Below, piece after piece: positions 22,328 through 31,006 of a DNA stretch of 64,000 bases. How positions within the stretch are numbered: position 1 is the first letter of the stretch; every line of letters starts with the position of its first letter. Below the pieces are notes generated by a model that was given only the letters and a program-made list of their open reading frames with translations, made no database searches and was not told the origin of the DNA. Both the position numbers and the translations under genes were made by a program. The stretch comes from Paenibacillus oenotherae (lineage in GTDB: Bacteria; Bacillota; Bacilli; Paenibacillales; Paenibacillaceae). Where the stretch lies: the NCBI RefSeq assembly GCF_019443105.1, contig NZ_JAHZIJ010000012.1:62001-126000 (forward strand), in the 5' to 3' direction.

Positions 22328-22340
22328 CGGAATCTATAAT
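22311..22340 (+). promoter_or_regulatory. Consensus promoter of the lacI-type gene
   Basis: TTGACA at 22311-22316 and TATAAT at 22335-22340, both perfect, are 18 bases apart. The -35 box lies within the last codons of the preceding araC gene. The operator starts four bases after the -10 box, where a bound repressor would block transcription. Confidence 0.85.
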
Positions 22341-22344
22341 ATAG

Positions 22345-22365
22345 AAAACGATTACGTAAACGTTT
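22345..22365 (+). promoter_or_regulatory. LacI-type operator, copy 1
   Basis: A near-perfect 20-bp palindrome centred on TTACGTAA (arms AAACG and CGTTT, one mismatched pair) covers the predicted start of transcription. The same 21 bases recur at 23422-23442. The flanks of this copy also give CGTAAACGTTTACA, close to a CcpA cre site read on the other strand. Confidence 0.85.
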
Positions 22366-22390
22366 ACATGGAGAGCGTGGTGAGTGCTGC

Positions 22391-23389
22391 ATGGCAGATA
22401 TCAAGAAGGTTGCGGAAGCGGCGGGCGTTTCGATTGCTACCGTATCGCATGTAATAAACAGCACCCGATTCGTATCGGAAGAGACGAAGAACAAAGTAAA
22501 ACGCGCCATGAAAGAGCTGGACTACCAGCCTAACTCGGTAGCAAGGAGCCTGAGGAGCCAGAAGACGAATACGATCGGCTTGATCGTTCCGATTCTGCCT
22601 TCGGACACCTCCAATTTCTTCTTCATGACAATTGCCCAAGGAATTCAGGCCGAATTGAAGGCACACGGCTATCATCTGCTGCTGAGCACCAACACAACCG
22701 AGACGGTTGAGGATGAGATCGAGCAGGTTCGCCTGCTGAGCTCCAAACGTATCGATGGCCTTATCATCGCTCCGATATCCGAGGAGATCGGTTACTTGAA
22801 TGGAATGGCAGCAGGCTTTCCGGTCGTCTTTATCGATCGGCGGGCCAAAGGCTTCACGGCGGATTGTGTGCTGGCGGACGGATATGGAGGGGCCTATAAC
22901 GCAGTCAAAACACTGATTGACAAAGGGCATCGCGCCATCGGCATGATTACAGGCGGCCTTGGCATTACGACGAGCGACGAGCGCTTTAGGGGCTATCGTC
23001 AGGCGCTGCAGGATCATGGCATCCCGTTCGATTCCTCGATGGTGAAGATCGAGCGCTCTAATTTTGAGAGCGGATACGCGAGCGCCAGACAGTTGCTCTC
23101 GGAGCATGAGCCCTCTGCGTTATTTATCGCCAACAATGTTCTGACGATGGGAGCGATGCGTTATATTCAGGAGCAGAGAATCCCGGTGCCGGGCAAGCTT
23201 GCGGTAATCGGCTTCGATGATTATGATTGGACGCAGATTACAAGTCCGCCTCTGACCGTCATCAGACAGCCCTCCTACGAGCTGGGCGAAAGAGCTGCAA
23301 GAGTCCTCCTGGACAGAATTGAACACCCGGATGCAGAGGCAAAGGAATACCGCTTGGATACCTCCTTAATTCTAAGAGGTTCGTGCTAA
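22391..23389 (+). CDS. LacI family transcriptional regulator of the fructan locus
   Basis: The 332-residue protein has the LacI helix-turn-helix at its start (IKKVAEAAGVSIATVSHVIN), the hinge-helix region PNSVARSLRS, and a periplasmic-binding-protein-like effector domain (about 60-330) ending FDDYDWTQITSPPLTVIRQP. It probably represses itself and the importer and GH32 genes through the two identical operators, with a fructan-derived sugar as inducer (inference). A stem-loop at 23374-23406 overlaps its stop codon. Confidence 0.95.
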   Translation: MADIKKVAEAAGVSIATVSHVINSTRFVSEETKNKVKRAMKELDYQPNSVARSLRSQKTNTIGLIVPILPSDTSNFFFMTIAQGIQAELKAHGYHLLLSTNTTETVEDEIEQVRLLSSKRIDGLIIAPISEEIGYLNGMAAGFPVVFIDRRAKGFTADCVLADGYGGAYNAVKTLIDKGHRAIGMITGGLGITTSDERFRGYRQALQDHGIPFDSSMVKIERSNFESGYASARQLLSEHEPSALFIANNVLTMGAMRYIQEQRIPVPGKLAVIGFDDYDWTQITSPPLTVIRQPSYELGERAARVLLDRIEHPDAEAKEYRLDTSLILRGSC

Positions 23390-23406
23390 CGAAGTGCGAG
23401 CCTCTT
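23374..23406 (+). terminator. Stem-loop at the end of the lacI-type gene
   Basis: AAGAGGTTCG pairs with CGAGCCTCTT (one G-U pair) over a 13-base loop that includes the stop codon. Only a short, mixed T stretch follows, so termination may be partial. Confidence 0.45.
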
Positions 23407-23421
23407 CTTAAGGGGATTAGT

Positions 23422-23442
23422 AAAACGATTACGTAAACGTTT
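23422..23442 (+). promoter_or_regulatory. LacI-type operator, copy 2
   Basis: These 21 bases are identical to 22345-22365 and lie 20 bases before the TTG start of the first permease gene. No clear -10/-35 pair was recognised close by, so this copy may work as a second binding site, for example for roadblock or looping with copy 1. Confidence 0.82.
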
Positions 23443-23461
23443 TTATGGGAGGGATCATGCT

Positions 23462-24376
23462 TTGAAACGATCATCTGGAATTGGAAAAAGGATTCAGGCT
23501 AACTGGGAACTCTACTTGCTGCTGCTCCTTCCCGTAGCATACTTTATTATTTTTCGATACTGGCCGATGTATGGCGTCACGATTGCGTTCAAGGACTTTA
23601 CGCCTGCGAAGGGGATTATGGACAGTCCCTGGATTGGTTTGGATCACTTCATGACGTTCTTCCATTCCTACAATTTCGAACAAATTATCGGGAACACCAT
23701 ATTCCTTAGTCTGCTGCTGCTGGCGATCGCTTTTCCAATCCCCATCATCATTGCGATCATGTTAAACCAGGTTGCGAACCAGAAGCTGAAGAGGTTTATG
23801 CAGACCTCCATATATGCGCCTTATTTTATTTCGACGGTCGTTCTGATTGGCATGGTGTTCGTCTTCTTGTCCCCGAATAGCGGGATTGTGAATACCATTA
23901 TTGTCGCCCTCGGCGGTGATCCGGTTCTGTTCATGGCCAAGTCGGAATGGTTCAGACCGATCTATGTATTTACGGAAGTGTGGCAAAATACCGGGTTCGC
24001 ATCAATCATCTATCTGGCAGCACTGGCCGGAATCGACCCGCATCTGCACGAGGCTGCCGTCGTGGACGGGGCCAGCAAGTGGCAGCGCATCCGGCATATC
24101 GATATACCCGGAATTACGCCGACCATTGTCATTCTGTTCATCCTTGCGGTCGGCAATTTGATGAATATCGGGTTCGAGAAGGCATTCCTTATGCAGACCG
24201 ACATCAATGTGGACGCTTCAGAGATTATTCCGACCTATGTGTACAAAATCGGCATTCAGCGGGGACAGTACAGTTTCTCGGCAGCCATTGGCCTGTTCAA
24301 CGCACTGATTAATCTTGTTCTGCTGCTCATCGTAAACCGCACGGCCAAGAAGCTGAACGGAAACAGTCTGTTCTAG
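23462..24376 (+). CDS. ABC polysaccharide/oligosaccharide importer permease, LplB type
   Basis: The 304-residue permease starts with a basic segment, then WELYLLLLLPVAYFIIFRYWPMYG, typical of the LplB/YtcP-associated class. An EAA loop is visible as HEAAVVDGASKWQRIRHIDIP. The C terminus GNSLF is typical of the class. The start is TTG, eight bases after GGGAGGG; the nearby ATG runs into a stop at once. It pairs with the next permease to import oligosaccharides, probably fructo-oligosaccharides given the two GH32 genes downstream. Confidence 0.93.
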   Translation: MKRSSGIGKRIQANWELYLLLLLPVAYFIIFRYWPMYGVTIAFKDFTPAKGIMDSPWIGLDHFMTFFHSYNFEQIIGNTIFLSLLLLAIAFPIPIIIAIMLNQVANQKLKRFMQTSIYAPYFISTVVLIGMVFVFLSPNSGIVNTIIVALGGDPVLFMAKSEWFRPIYVFTEVWQNTGFASIIYLAALAGIDPHLHEAAVVDGASKWQRIRHIDIPGITPTIVILFILAVGNLMNIGFEKAFLMQTDINVDASEIIPTYVYKIGIQRGQYSFSAAIGLFNALINLVLLLIVNRTAKKLNGNSLF

Positions 24377-24393
24377 GAAAGGAATGATCATGC

Positions 24394-25284
24394 ATGTTTG
24401 CACGGAAGAGACAATCAACAGGGGATCTTGCTTTCGATATTGTCAATTATACGCTGCTGATCGGCTTCACCTTGATGATTCTATATCCGCTTTATTTTAT
24501 CGTGATTGCCTCCTTCAGCGACCCCAACCGTGTCAATGTCGGCGATGTATGGCTGATTCCGCAAAGCATCACGTTCGAGGGCTATGAGCGTATTTTCAGC
24601 GATGGCGCCATATGGACGGGATACCGGAACTCGATTCTCTATGCAGTGCTGACTGCACTGATCGGGACGGCGCTGGCGATAATGGCGGCATACCCGCTTT
24701 CACGGAGGGATCTCCTCGGCAGGAATTTCTTCATGATCTTTTTCGCAATTACACTTTTCTTCAGCGGAGGTTTAATTCCTACTTATCTGCTTATGATGAA
24801 GTTAAATCTGATGAACACGATCTGGGCCGTTATTCTGCCCTCTGCGGTAGATGCCTTCGTTATCATTATCGCGAGAACTTTCTTTCAGGGGCTGCCGGAA
24901 GAAATCCGGGAAGCGGCGAGCATAGATGGATGCACGAATCTGAGATATATATGGAGCTTTGTTCTTCCCTTGTCCAAGCCGATCATTGCTGTCATCGTGT
25001 TATTTGCAGTCGTCAGGCAGTGGAATGGCTTCTTCGATGCCTTAATCTATCTGGAGGATGCGGATAAGTATCCGCTCCAGCTGATCTTGCGAAATATTCT
25101 GATCGAGAACCAGCCATCGGGCAATCTGGTGGATGACATTCAGACGGCTGCAGAGAAGCAAAGGATCGTAGAGCTGATTAAATACGGTGTCATCATTGTA
25201 GCGGCACTCCCGCTCCTCATTCTCTACCCGTTCCTTCAACGTTATTTTGTCCAGGGTGTATTTATTGGCTCTGTGAAAGGATAA
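24394..25284 (+). CDS. ABC polysaccharide/oligosaccharide importer permease, LplC type
   Basis: The 296-residue protein is the partner permease: six predicted membrane segments, an EAA loop (REAASIDGCTNLRYIWSFVLP), and the C terminus QRYFVQGVFIGSVKG typical of the LplC class. The ATG follows AAAGGAATGATC. It starts 17 bases after the first permease stop and belongs to the same transcript. No ATPase gene is present in the locus. Confidence 0.93.
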   Translation: MFARKRQSTGDLAFDIVNYTLLIGFTLMILYPLYFIVIASFSDPNRVNVGDVWLIPQSITFEGYERIFSDGAIWTGYRNSILYAVLTALIGTALAIMAAYPLSRRDLLGRNFFMIFFAITLFFSGGLIPTYLLMMKLNLMNTIWAVILPSAVDAFVIIIARTFFQGLPEEIREAASIDGCTNLRYIWSFVLPLSKPIIAVIVLFAVVRQWNGFFDALIYLEDADKYPLQLILRNILIENQPSGNLVDDIQTAAEKQRIVELIKYGVIIVAALPLLILYPFLQRYFVQGVFIGSVKG

Positions 25285-25384
25285 AGTCCGTGCTGCGATG
25301 AAGGGAGGTGAGGGGCGAGAGGCGCAGGGGACTTCATAATACGGCAGTCTGATCTTGTACTTATACTGGGGAGGTTGTATCACA

Positions 25385-27043
25385 ATGAAAAGAAAATGGT
25401 CCATGTTGATGACCGCAGCTATCTGCACCTCGCTTCTGTTGTCCGCTTGCAGCGGAAACAACGCCGAGCAATCCGGCAACGATGCCCCGCCAACATCGAA
25501 TTCCGGCAAGAATACGAAGGGGGGCTCAGACTTCGCTTCGTTCCCGTTGAAGGAGGCGGTCACGTTGAAGGCTGTTGCTCCAAGACCGCCGCTCGCTCCC
25601 AGCGATTTCAATGACCAGCCCTTAATCCAGCAGCTGGAGAAGAACACCAACGTCCATGTCGATTGGAATACAATCGTAGAGACCGACTTCCTGGATAAGC
25701 GCAATCTGCTGCTTGCCAGCGGCAATCTGCCGGACTTCTTCCTGGGATCGCGGTTCTCGGATACGGAGCTTGTTCGCTACGGCGGAGACGGCACGATCAT
25801 TCCGCTTAATGACCTGATCGACAAGCATATGCCCAATCTGAAAGGAATTCTCGATGCAAGGCCGGATATTAAAGCATCGATTACATCTCCTGACGGCAAC
25901 ATCTATGCACTGCCTTCCGGAGAGGAGATCGGCTCCGGCCAGGAAGAAATCGGCGCAAATCCGGATTTCCTCTACATTAACCAGGATTGGCTGGACAAGC
26001 TCCATTTGAAGATGCCGACTACAATGGACGAATATACGGCTGTGCTGGAGGCATTCAAAACGGGAGATCCGAACGGCAACGGCAAGGCCGATGAAATCCC
26101 GCTCACTTATATTGATAATTTCTGGACAGGCGATATCGGTGTTTTGTTCGGCGCCTTCGGTGTTCCCGACAAAACGTACCGCCCGAACAACCCTACCTAT
26201 ATCGATCATTTGAATGTTGTTGACGGCAAGGTTGTGTTCTCCGCCCAGCAGGAGGGCTTCAAGGAAGCTGTTTCCTACATCAGCCGATGGTTTGAGAAGA
26301 GTCTGGTCGACCTGGAGGCGTTTACGCATGATTATACGACGTATTTCGCAAGAGGGAAGACCGAGGACGAGACAATCGGCTCGATGATCTGGTGGGACAA
26401 GAATGATGTCGCGGGTCCCGAAAGAGGCAAGCACTGGGTCATCGTCCCTCCGTTCAAGGATATGGTCGTCAAGTGGAACAACGGCGGCGGAACCGGACGG
26501 GATGGCTCGGCCATTACGAAAGCGAACGAGCATCCTGAAGTAACAGCTGCTTGGCTGGATTCCTTCTATGAGCCTGCCATGGCCGCTCAGGCACGCTTTG
26601 GCCCGATCGGCGTCTGGTTCGATCAGGATGCGAGCGGCAAGCTGGTTGGCAAAACAGATTTGGCCAACCCTGGGGAGCTGCGCCAGAAGACGGCTGTATC
26701 GGGCGGCATCGGCTTGCTGCTCGACGGGCATCTGGATAAAGTCGCGTACATCGAGCCGCGCGCCCAGGAGCGGGTGAATGACAGCATCCAATACTTCGTG
26801 CCGCAGATGGAGAAGGAACGATTCCCGAATGTCTTCTTCAATGAAGAGGAGCTGGCTGTAATCGACCGGCTGAAACCGGATATTTCGGCCTATGTCAACA
26901 AAATGCGCGCCAAATGGCTGATGAGCGGCGGTGTGGAACAAGAATGGGACGAGTTCCAGAATACGCTGAAGAAAATGGGCATTGACGAGCTTCTTGCGGC
27001 ACATCAGAGCGGCTATGACCGCTACATGGCGGCAAAGAAATAG
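25385..27043 (+). CDS. ABC importer solute-binding lipoprotein, LplA type
   Basis: The 552-residue protein has a lipoprotein signal peptide (MKRKWSMLMTAAICTSLLLSAC, lipobox LSAC) followed by an Asn/Ser/Pro-rich linker and a large binding fold of the LplA/AlgQ-like class. The motif DPNGNGKADEIPLTY resembles the calcium-binding loop of that class. It supplies the two permeases upstream. The ATG at 25385 is nine bases after GGGAGG; the in-frame start at 25355 lacks a site. Confidence 0.93.
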   Translation: MKRKWSMLMTAAICTSLLLSACSGNNAEQSGNDAPPTSNSGKNTKGGSDFASFPLKEAVTLKAVAPRPPLAPSDFNDQPLIQQLEKNTNVHVDWNTIVETDFLDKRNLLLASGNLPDFFLGSRFSDTELVRYGGDGTIIPLNDLIDKHMPNLKGILDARPDIKASITSPDGNIYALPSGEEIGSGQEEIGANPDFLYINQDWLDKLHLKMPTTMDEYTAVLEAFKTGDPNGNGKADEIPLTYIDNFWTGDIGVLFGAFGVPDKTYRPNNPTYIDHLNVVDGKVVFSAQQEGFKEAVSYISRWFEKSLVDLEAFTHDYTTYFARGKTEDETIGSMIWWDKNDVAGPERGKHWVIVPPFKDMVVKWNNGGGTGRDGSAITKANEHPEVTAAWLDSFYEPAMAAQARFGPIGVWFDQDASGKLVGKTDLANPGELRQKTAVSGGIGLLLDGHLDKVAYIEPRAQERVNDSIQYFVPQMEKERFPNVFFNEEELAVIDRLKPDISAYVNKMRAKWLMSGGVEQEWDEFQNTLKKMGIDELLAAHQSGYDRYMAAKK

Positions 27044-27143
27044 CAGACTTGAACGCTCCATCCAGCTCATGCTGACAGACAAGCCAGAACGCTCCTTCGC
27101 TCTGGCTTGTCCTTATACAACGAACACGATAAGGAGTATGGCA

Positions 27144-29399
27144 ATGGATCAGCGGATTGCACATTGGCGTTTCAATGAGGGTACAGGACATGAGACAGCG
27201 GATTTGGTCACGGGAGGGAAGGATAGCATACAATTTGCGCTTCGCAAAGGAAGGTTCCAGTCCCCTCAAGATCCGGATTGGAAGAAGGGAGCAGCAGGGA
27301 GCGCGTTGTCCTTCGACGGTTATTCCACCTTTATCCGCAAGCCGGCCGATCAAGTCCGCCAGCCGGAAGGACAGCTTACCATTGCAGCCTGGATTGCGCC
27401 GAGAACATTTGACTTCGGAATGGACAACCGCTTGTCCGCCGTTGTCAATCAACATCATCGGGAGCTTGGCCAAGGATATGTATTCGGTTTGTTCCGGCAC
27501 GGAGCCTGGTCGCTTCAAGTTGGCCTGGACGATGAATGGGCCCAGGTATGGTGTCTTGACCCGCTTCCTCTTCACGAATGGTCCTTCATAGCTGGCGTGT
27601 ACGATTGCCAGTCCGCAAGCATGAAGCTCTATTTGAATGGAGAAGAAGTGTCGGCAGCAGCGGTCGAGAGGCCTTCCGCTATTCGGCCGAGCACCGAGGA
27701 TCTGCTTGTCGGGCGCAACAATCAAGGTGTTGTACTCGCCGAATCCTTCATTATGAATCATTTTGACGGACTCATGGATGAATTGATTGTCTATGACCGT
27801 GCCTTGACCCGTGAAGAGTTAGTGGCATTGAAGGAGCAGCATATTAGGGACGCGGGAGGGGGAATGCCGCGCATAGCGCCGCAGGACATGGAAATTCCGC
27901 GCAGACAGTTCTCGAATGACCGTCACCGCCCGCAATATCATCTGTCTCCTCCCGGTCATTGGATGAACGAACCGCATGCGCCGATTTTTTTCGATGGCCG
28001 CTATCATTTGTTCTACCAGTACAATCCGAGCGGCCCATTCTGGCATTATATCCACTGGGGACACTGGGTCAGTGAGGATTTGGCGCATTGGCGTGATGTC
28101 TCTATTGCGCTCCGCCCGGAGCCGGGACTGGATCCCGATGGCATCTGGTCGGGAAGCGCCTGCCTGGATGCGGAGGGCATTCCCGTCCTGTTCTATACGG
28201 CAGGAGATCTGCAGCAGAAGCCGAGCCAATCGGTCGGATTGGCGAGAAGCACGTACCTTGAGGATGGAGACCGGGATTTGGCCCGGTGGGTCAAGCATCC
28301 GGTGCCGGTCATTGCTCAGGAGCCGGGTGTCGGCTTGTTCGGCGAGTTCCGGGACCCGTTCGTGTGGAGGGAGGAAGAGGTATGGTATGCGCTCGTCGGA
28401 ACGGGAACCGGCGATGAGGGAGGCGGCGGAACCGCCATGGTGTATACGTCCGGCAACCTGATTGACTGGACCTTCCGGGGGCCGCTGTATACGAGCGATT
28501 ATGCCGCTTACCCTTATCTCGGCACGGCATGGGAGCTGCCTGTACTGCTGCCGATTGCCAGGAGGGGACAGCAGGCCGAGAAGCATATCTTTATTATCTG
28601 TCCATGGGGCCAAGGGGCAAAGGTAGAAGTGAATTATTGGATTGGAACCTGGGATCGCCTGACCTGCCGGTTCGTTCCGGATCATGAGGAGCCGGGGCTG
28701 ATCGATGTCGGCGACTTCCATTTCACCGGGCCAAGCGGCATGGTGGATCCCGAATCCGGACGTACGCTCCTCTTTACCATCGCCCAGGGCGAACGGACGC
28801 CGGAGATCGACTATGATTGCGGCTGGTCCCATAGCGCTGGCATGCCGCTATCGCTGTTCCTGCGTGAGGATGGCGGACTCGGGATTGAGCCTGTTGAGGA
28901 GATCGCTTTGCTGCGCGGGAATAAGCTCTATGAAGCTTCCGGTCTGAGCATGAAGGAAGTCAATGCGGGTCTGTCGGGGATCAGGAGCGATGCGATGGAA
29001 ATCAGGATTACCTTCAACACGGTCATGGCTGAGCGCTATGGGCTCTCCCTGCGCCGATCCCCGGACGGTGAGGAAGAGACGATTCTGTACTACAACCGTG
29101 CGGACGGGATGCTGATGGTTAACCGGGAAAAGTCGACTCTGGATGCAAGGGAGCGCACCGGAGGCATACAAGGCGGGACGCTTGTGCTCCCGGGCGATGA
29201 GGCATTGGAATTGCGCGTGTTTGTCGATCGGTCCTTGATTGAGGGCTATGCCAATGAGCGGAAGAGCTTGACGACACGGACATACCCGTCCCGAACCGAT
29301 GCTCTGGGGATTCAGCTATGGGCGGATGGCCCGGTTGAGGACGTGTCGATTGAGATATGGGAAATGACAGCTGCATTTGATGCAGAGAGACAGTGTTAA
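27144..29399 (+). CDS. LamG-like domain plus glycoside hydrolase family 32 protein with altered nucleophile motif
   Basis: The 751-residue protein has an N-terminal concanavalin/LamG-like domain (about 5-210: HWRFNEGTG, LSFDGYSTFIRKP, LYLNGEEVSAA) and a GH32 propeller plus beta-sandwich (about 255-745). In ordinary GH32 enzymes the nucleophile lies in W-M-N-D-P-N-G; here it is WMNEPHAP, with E276 in its place. The other two catalytic sites remain: D404 (EFRDP) and E464 (AWELP). There is no signal peptide, so it acts on imported sugar, probably a fructan or fructotransferase product (inference). The ATG at 27144 is seven bases after AAGGAG; an ATG two codons earlier is too close to the site. 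Confidence 0.88.
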   Translation: MDQRIAHWRFNEGTGHETADLVTGGKDSIQFALRKGRFQSPQDPDWKKGAAGSALSFDGYSTFIRKPADQVRQPEGQLTIAAWIAPRTFDFGMDNRLSAVVNQHHRELGQGYVFGLFRHGAWSLQVGLDDEWAQVWCLDPLPLHEWSFIAGVYDCQSASMKLYLNGEEVSAAAVERPSAIRPSTEDLLVGRNNQGVVLAESFIMNHFDGLMDELIVYDRALTREELVALKEQHIRDAGGGMPRIAPQDMEIPRRQFSNDRHRPQYHLSPPGHWMNEPHAPIFFDGRYHLFYQYNPSGPFWHYIHWGHWVSEDLAHWRDVSIALRPEPGLDPDGIWSGSACLDAEGIPVLFYTAGDLQQKPSQSVGLARSTYLEDGDRDLARWVKHPVPVIAQEPGVGLFGEFRDPFVWREEEVWYALVGTGTGDEGGGGTAMVYTSGNLIDWTFRGPLYTSDYAAYPYLGTAWELPVLLPIARRGQQAEKHIFIICPWGQGAKVEVNYWIGTWDRLTCRFVPDHEEPGLIDVGDFHFTGPSGMVDPESGRTLLFTIAQGERTPEIDYDCGWSHSAGMPLSLFLREDGGLGIEPVEEIALLRGNKLYEASGLSMKEVNAGLSGIRSDAMEIRITFNTVMAERYGLSLRRSPDGEEETILYYNRADGMLMVNREKSTLDARERTGGIQGGTLVLPGDEALELRVFVDRSLIEGYANERKSLTTRTYPSRTDALGIQLWADGPVEDVSIEIWEMTAAFDAERQC

Positions 29400-29411
29400 G
29401 GAGTTGATCTG

Positions 29412-30899
29412 GTGTTGACAACGACATCTTATAAGGAAGCCTATCGGCCGCAATTTCATTACTCGCCGCCAGCTCAGTGGATGAACGACCCCAATGGCAT
29501 GGTCTATTTTGAGGGGGAATATCATCTGTTCTATCAATACCATCCAGAGAGCACCATATGGGGGCCCATGCATTGGGGACATGCGGTCAGCACCGACCTT
29601 GTGCACTGGGAGCAGCTGCCGGTCGCGCTCAAGCCTGATCATAACGGCTATATTTTCTCCGGCAGTGCGGTCGTGGACTGGAATGATACGAGCGGGTTCT
29701 TTGGCGGTTCCCCGGGCTTGGTGGCGGTCTTCACACATGCGAAGCCGCAGCCCGGCAGCGAAGAGTCCTTGCAGAGCCAAAGTCTGGCGTACAGCTCGGA
29801 CAAGGGGCGAACGTGGACCATGTTCGCGGGCAATCCCGTTATAACGGACGAGCGCTTCGCGGATTTCCGCGATCCGAAAGTGTTCTGGGATAAGGAGAGA
29901 AGCCGCTGGGCCATGGTGCTGGCCGCTGGCGACCGTATCCTCTTTTACAGCTCGCCGGATTTAAAGGACTGGTCATATTGCAGTGAATTCGGGCTGAATG
30001 AAGGGGCGCATATGGGCGTCTGGGAATGCCCGGATCTGTTCGAACTGCCGGTTGAAGGTGGCGAGGGCGGGGGCATCCGCAAGTGGGTGCTGGTTGTAAG
30101 CATCGGTGCCGATCCTGACTTTCCAGAGGGCTCACGCACACAGTATTTTATAGGCTCCTATGATGGAACCGTATTTGTGAGCGATAATCCGGCGGAGACG
30201 ATACTATGGCTGGATCATGGGAGAGACAACTATGCCGGTGTCAGCTGGTCGGATATTCCGGCCATGGATGGACGGCGGCTTCTGATCGGCTGGATGAGCA
30301 ATTGGAAGTACGCGAACCAGACGCCGACCGATGCCTGGAGAGGCGCGATGACGATTCCGCGAGTGCTTACGCTCAGGAGTGAAGCTGAAGGGATACGCCT
30401 GATTCAAGCGCCGATTCAGGAGATCCGTACGCTTCGCGAGCCGCTGGTTGAGATGTCCGACCTTCTTCTGTCCCCTGGGCATAATCCGCTCGCACATATA
30501 CATGAAGGTTGCCTGGAGATTGAGGTGGAATTCGAGCTTCTAGCTGCGACAGAATGCGGATTTTCCTTGAAGAGCGGAGGGGAGAAGCGGACAGTAGTTG
30601 CCTATCATTCAGGAACAGAGACACTGTATATCGATCGTTCCTTATCCGGTATAACGGATTTCCATGAGACGTTCGCCTGCCGCCACGATGCCCGACTTAT
30701 CCCTAAGCAAGGCTGTGTGCGAATGCATTTGTTCATCGACCATTCATCGGTGGAGGTCTTTGCCGGGGACGGCTCGGTTGTCATGACAGATCTCCTATTT
30801 CCTGAGCCCGGGAGCAGCGGAATAGAGCTGTTCGCGGCGGGAGCAAATGTGAGGATTCGCACGCTCCGCGTGTTTCGCCTGCAATCGGTGTGGGGATAA
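29412..30899 (+). CDS. Beta-fructosidase / sucrose-6-phosphate hydrolase, glycoside hydrolase family 32
   Basis: The 495-residue protein is a standard GH32 enzyme with all three catalytic residues: D26 (WMNDPNG), D154 (FRDPKV) and E205 (WECPDL). The C-terminal beta-sandwich carries the family mark HLFIDHSSVEVFAGDG. It has no signal peptide, so it cleaves terminal fructose from imported fructo-oligosaccharides or sucrose. The start is GTG, eight bases after AAGGAG, which overlaps the stop codon of the previous gene. Free fructose would pass to the kinase at 31007. Confidence 0.94.
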   Translation: MLTTTSYKEAYRPQFHYSPPAQWMNDPNGMVYFEGEYHLFYQYHPESTIWGPMHWGHAVSTDLVHWEQLPVALKPDHNGYIFSGSAVVDWNDTSGFFGGSPGLVAVFTHAKPQPGSEESLQSQSLAYSSDKGRTWTMFAGNPVITDERFADFRDPKVFWDKERSRWAMVLAAGDRILFYSSPDLKDWSYCSEFGLNEGAHMGVWECPDLFELPVEGGEGGGIRKWVLVVSIGADPDFPEGSRTQYFIGSYDGTVFVSDNPAETILWLDHGRDNYAGVSWSDIPAMDGRRLLIGWMSNWKYANQTPTDAWRGAMTIPRVLTLRSEAEGIRLIQAPIQEIRTLREPLVEMSDLLLSPGHNPLAHIHEGCLEIEVEFELLAATECGFSLKSGGEKRTVVAYHSGTETLYIDRSLSGITDFHETFACRHDARLIPKQGCVRMHLFIDHSSVEVFAGDGSVVMTDLLFPEPGSSGIELFAAGANVRIRTLRVFRLQSVWG

Positions 30900-31006
30900 A
30901 GCGCGATGAGTCTTGCTTCTGATTCGATTTGAATTGGGATGCACAGTCCATGTAATATTAGCTATACCAGTAACCACTATAATAAGCTTGGGGTGTTACA
31001 AGAAAT

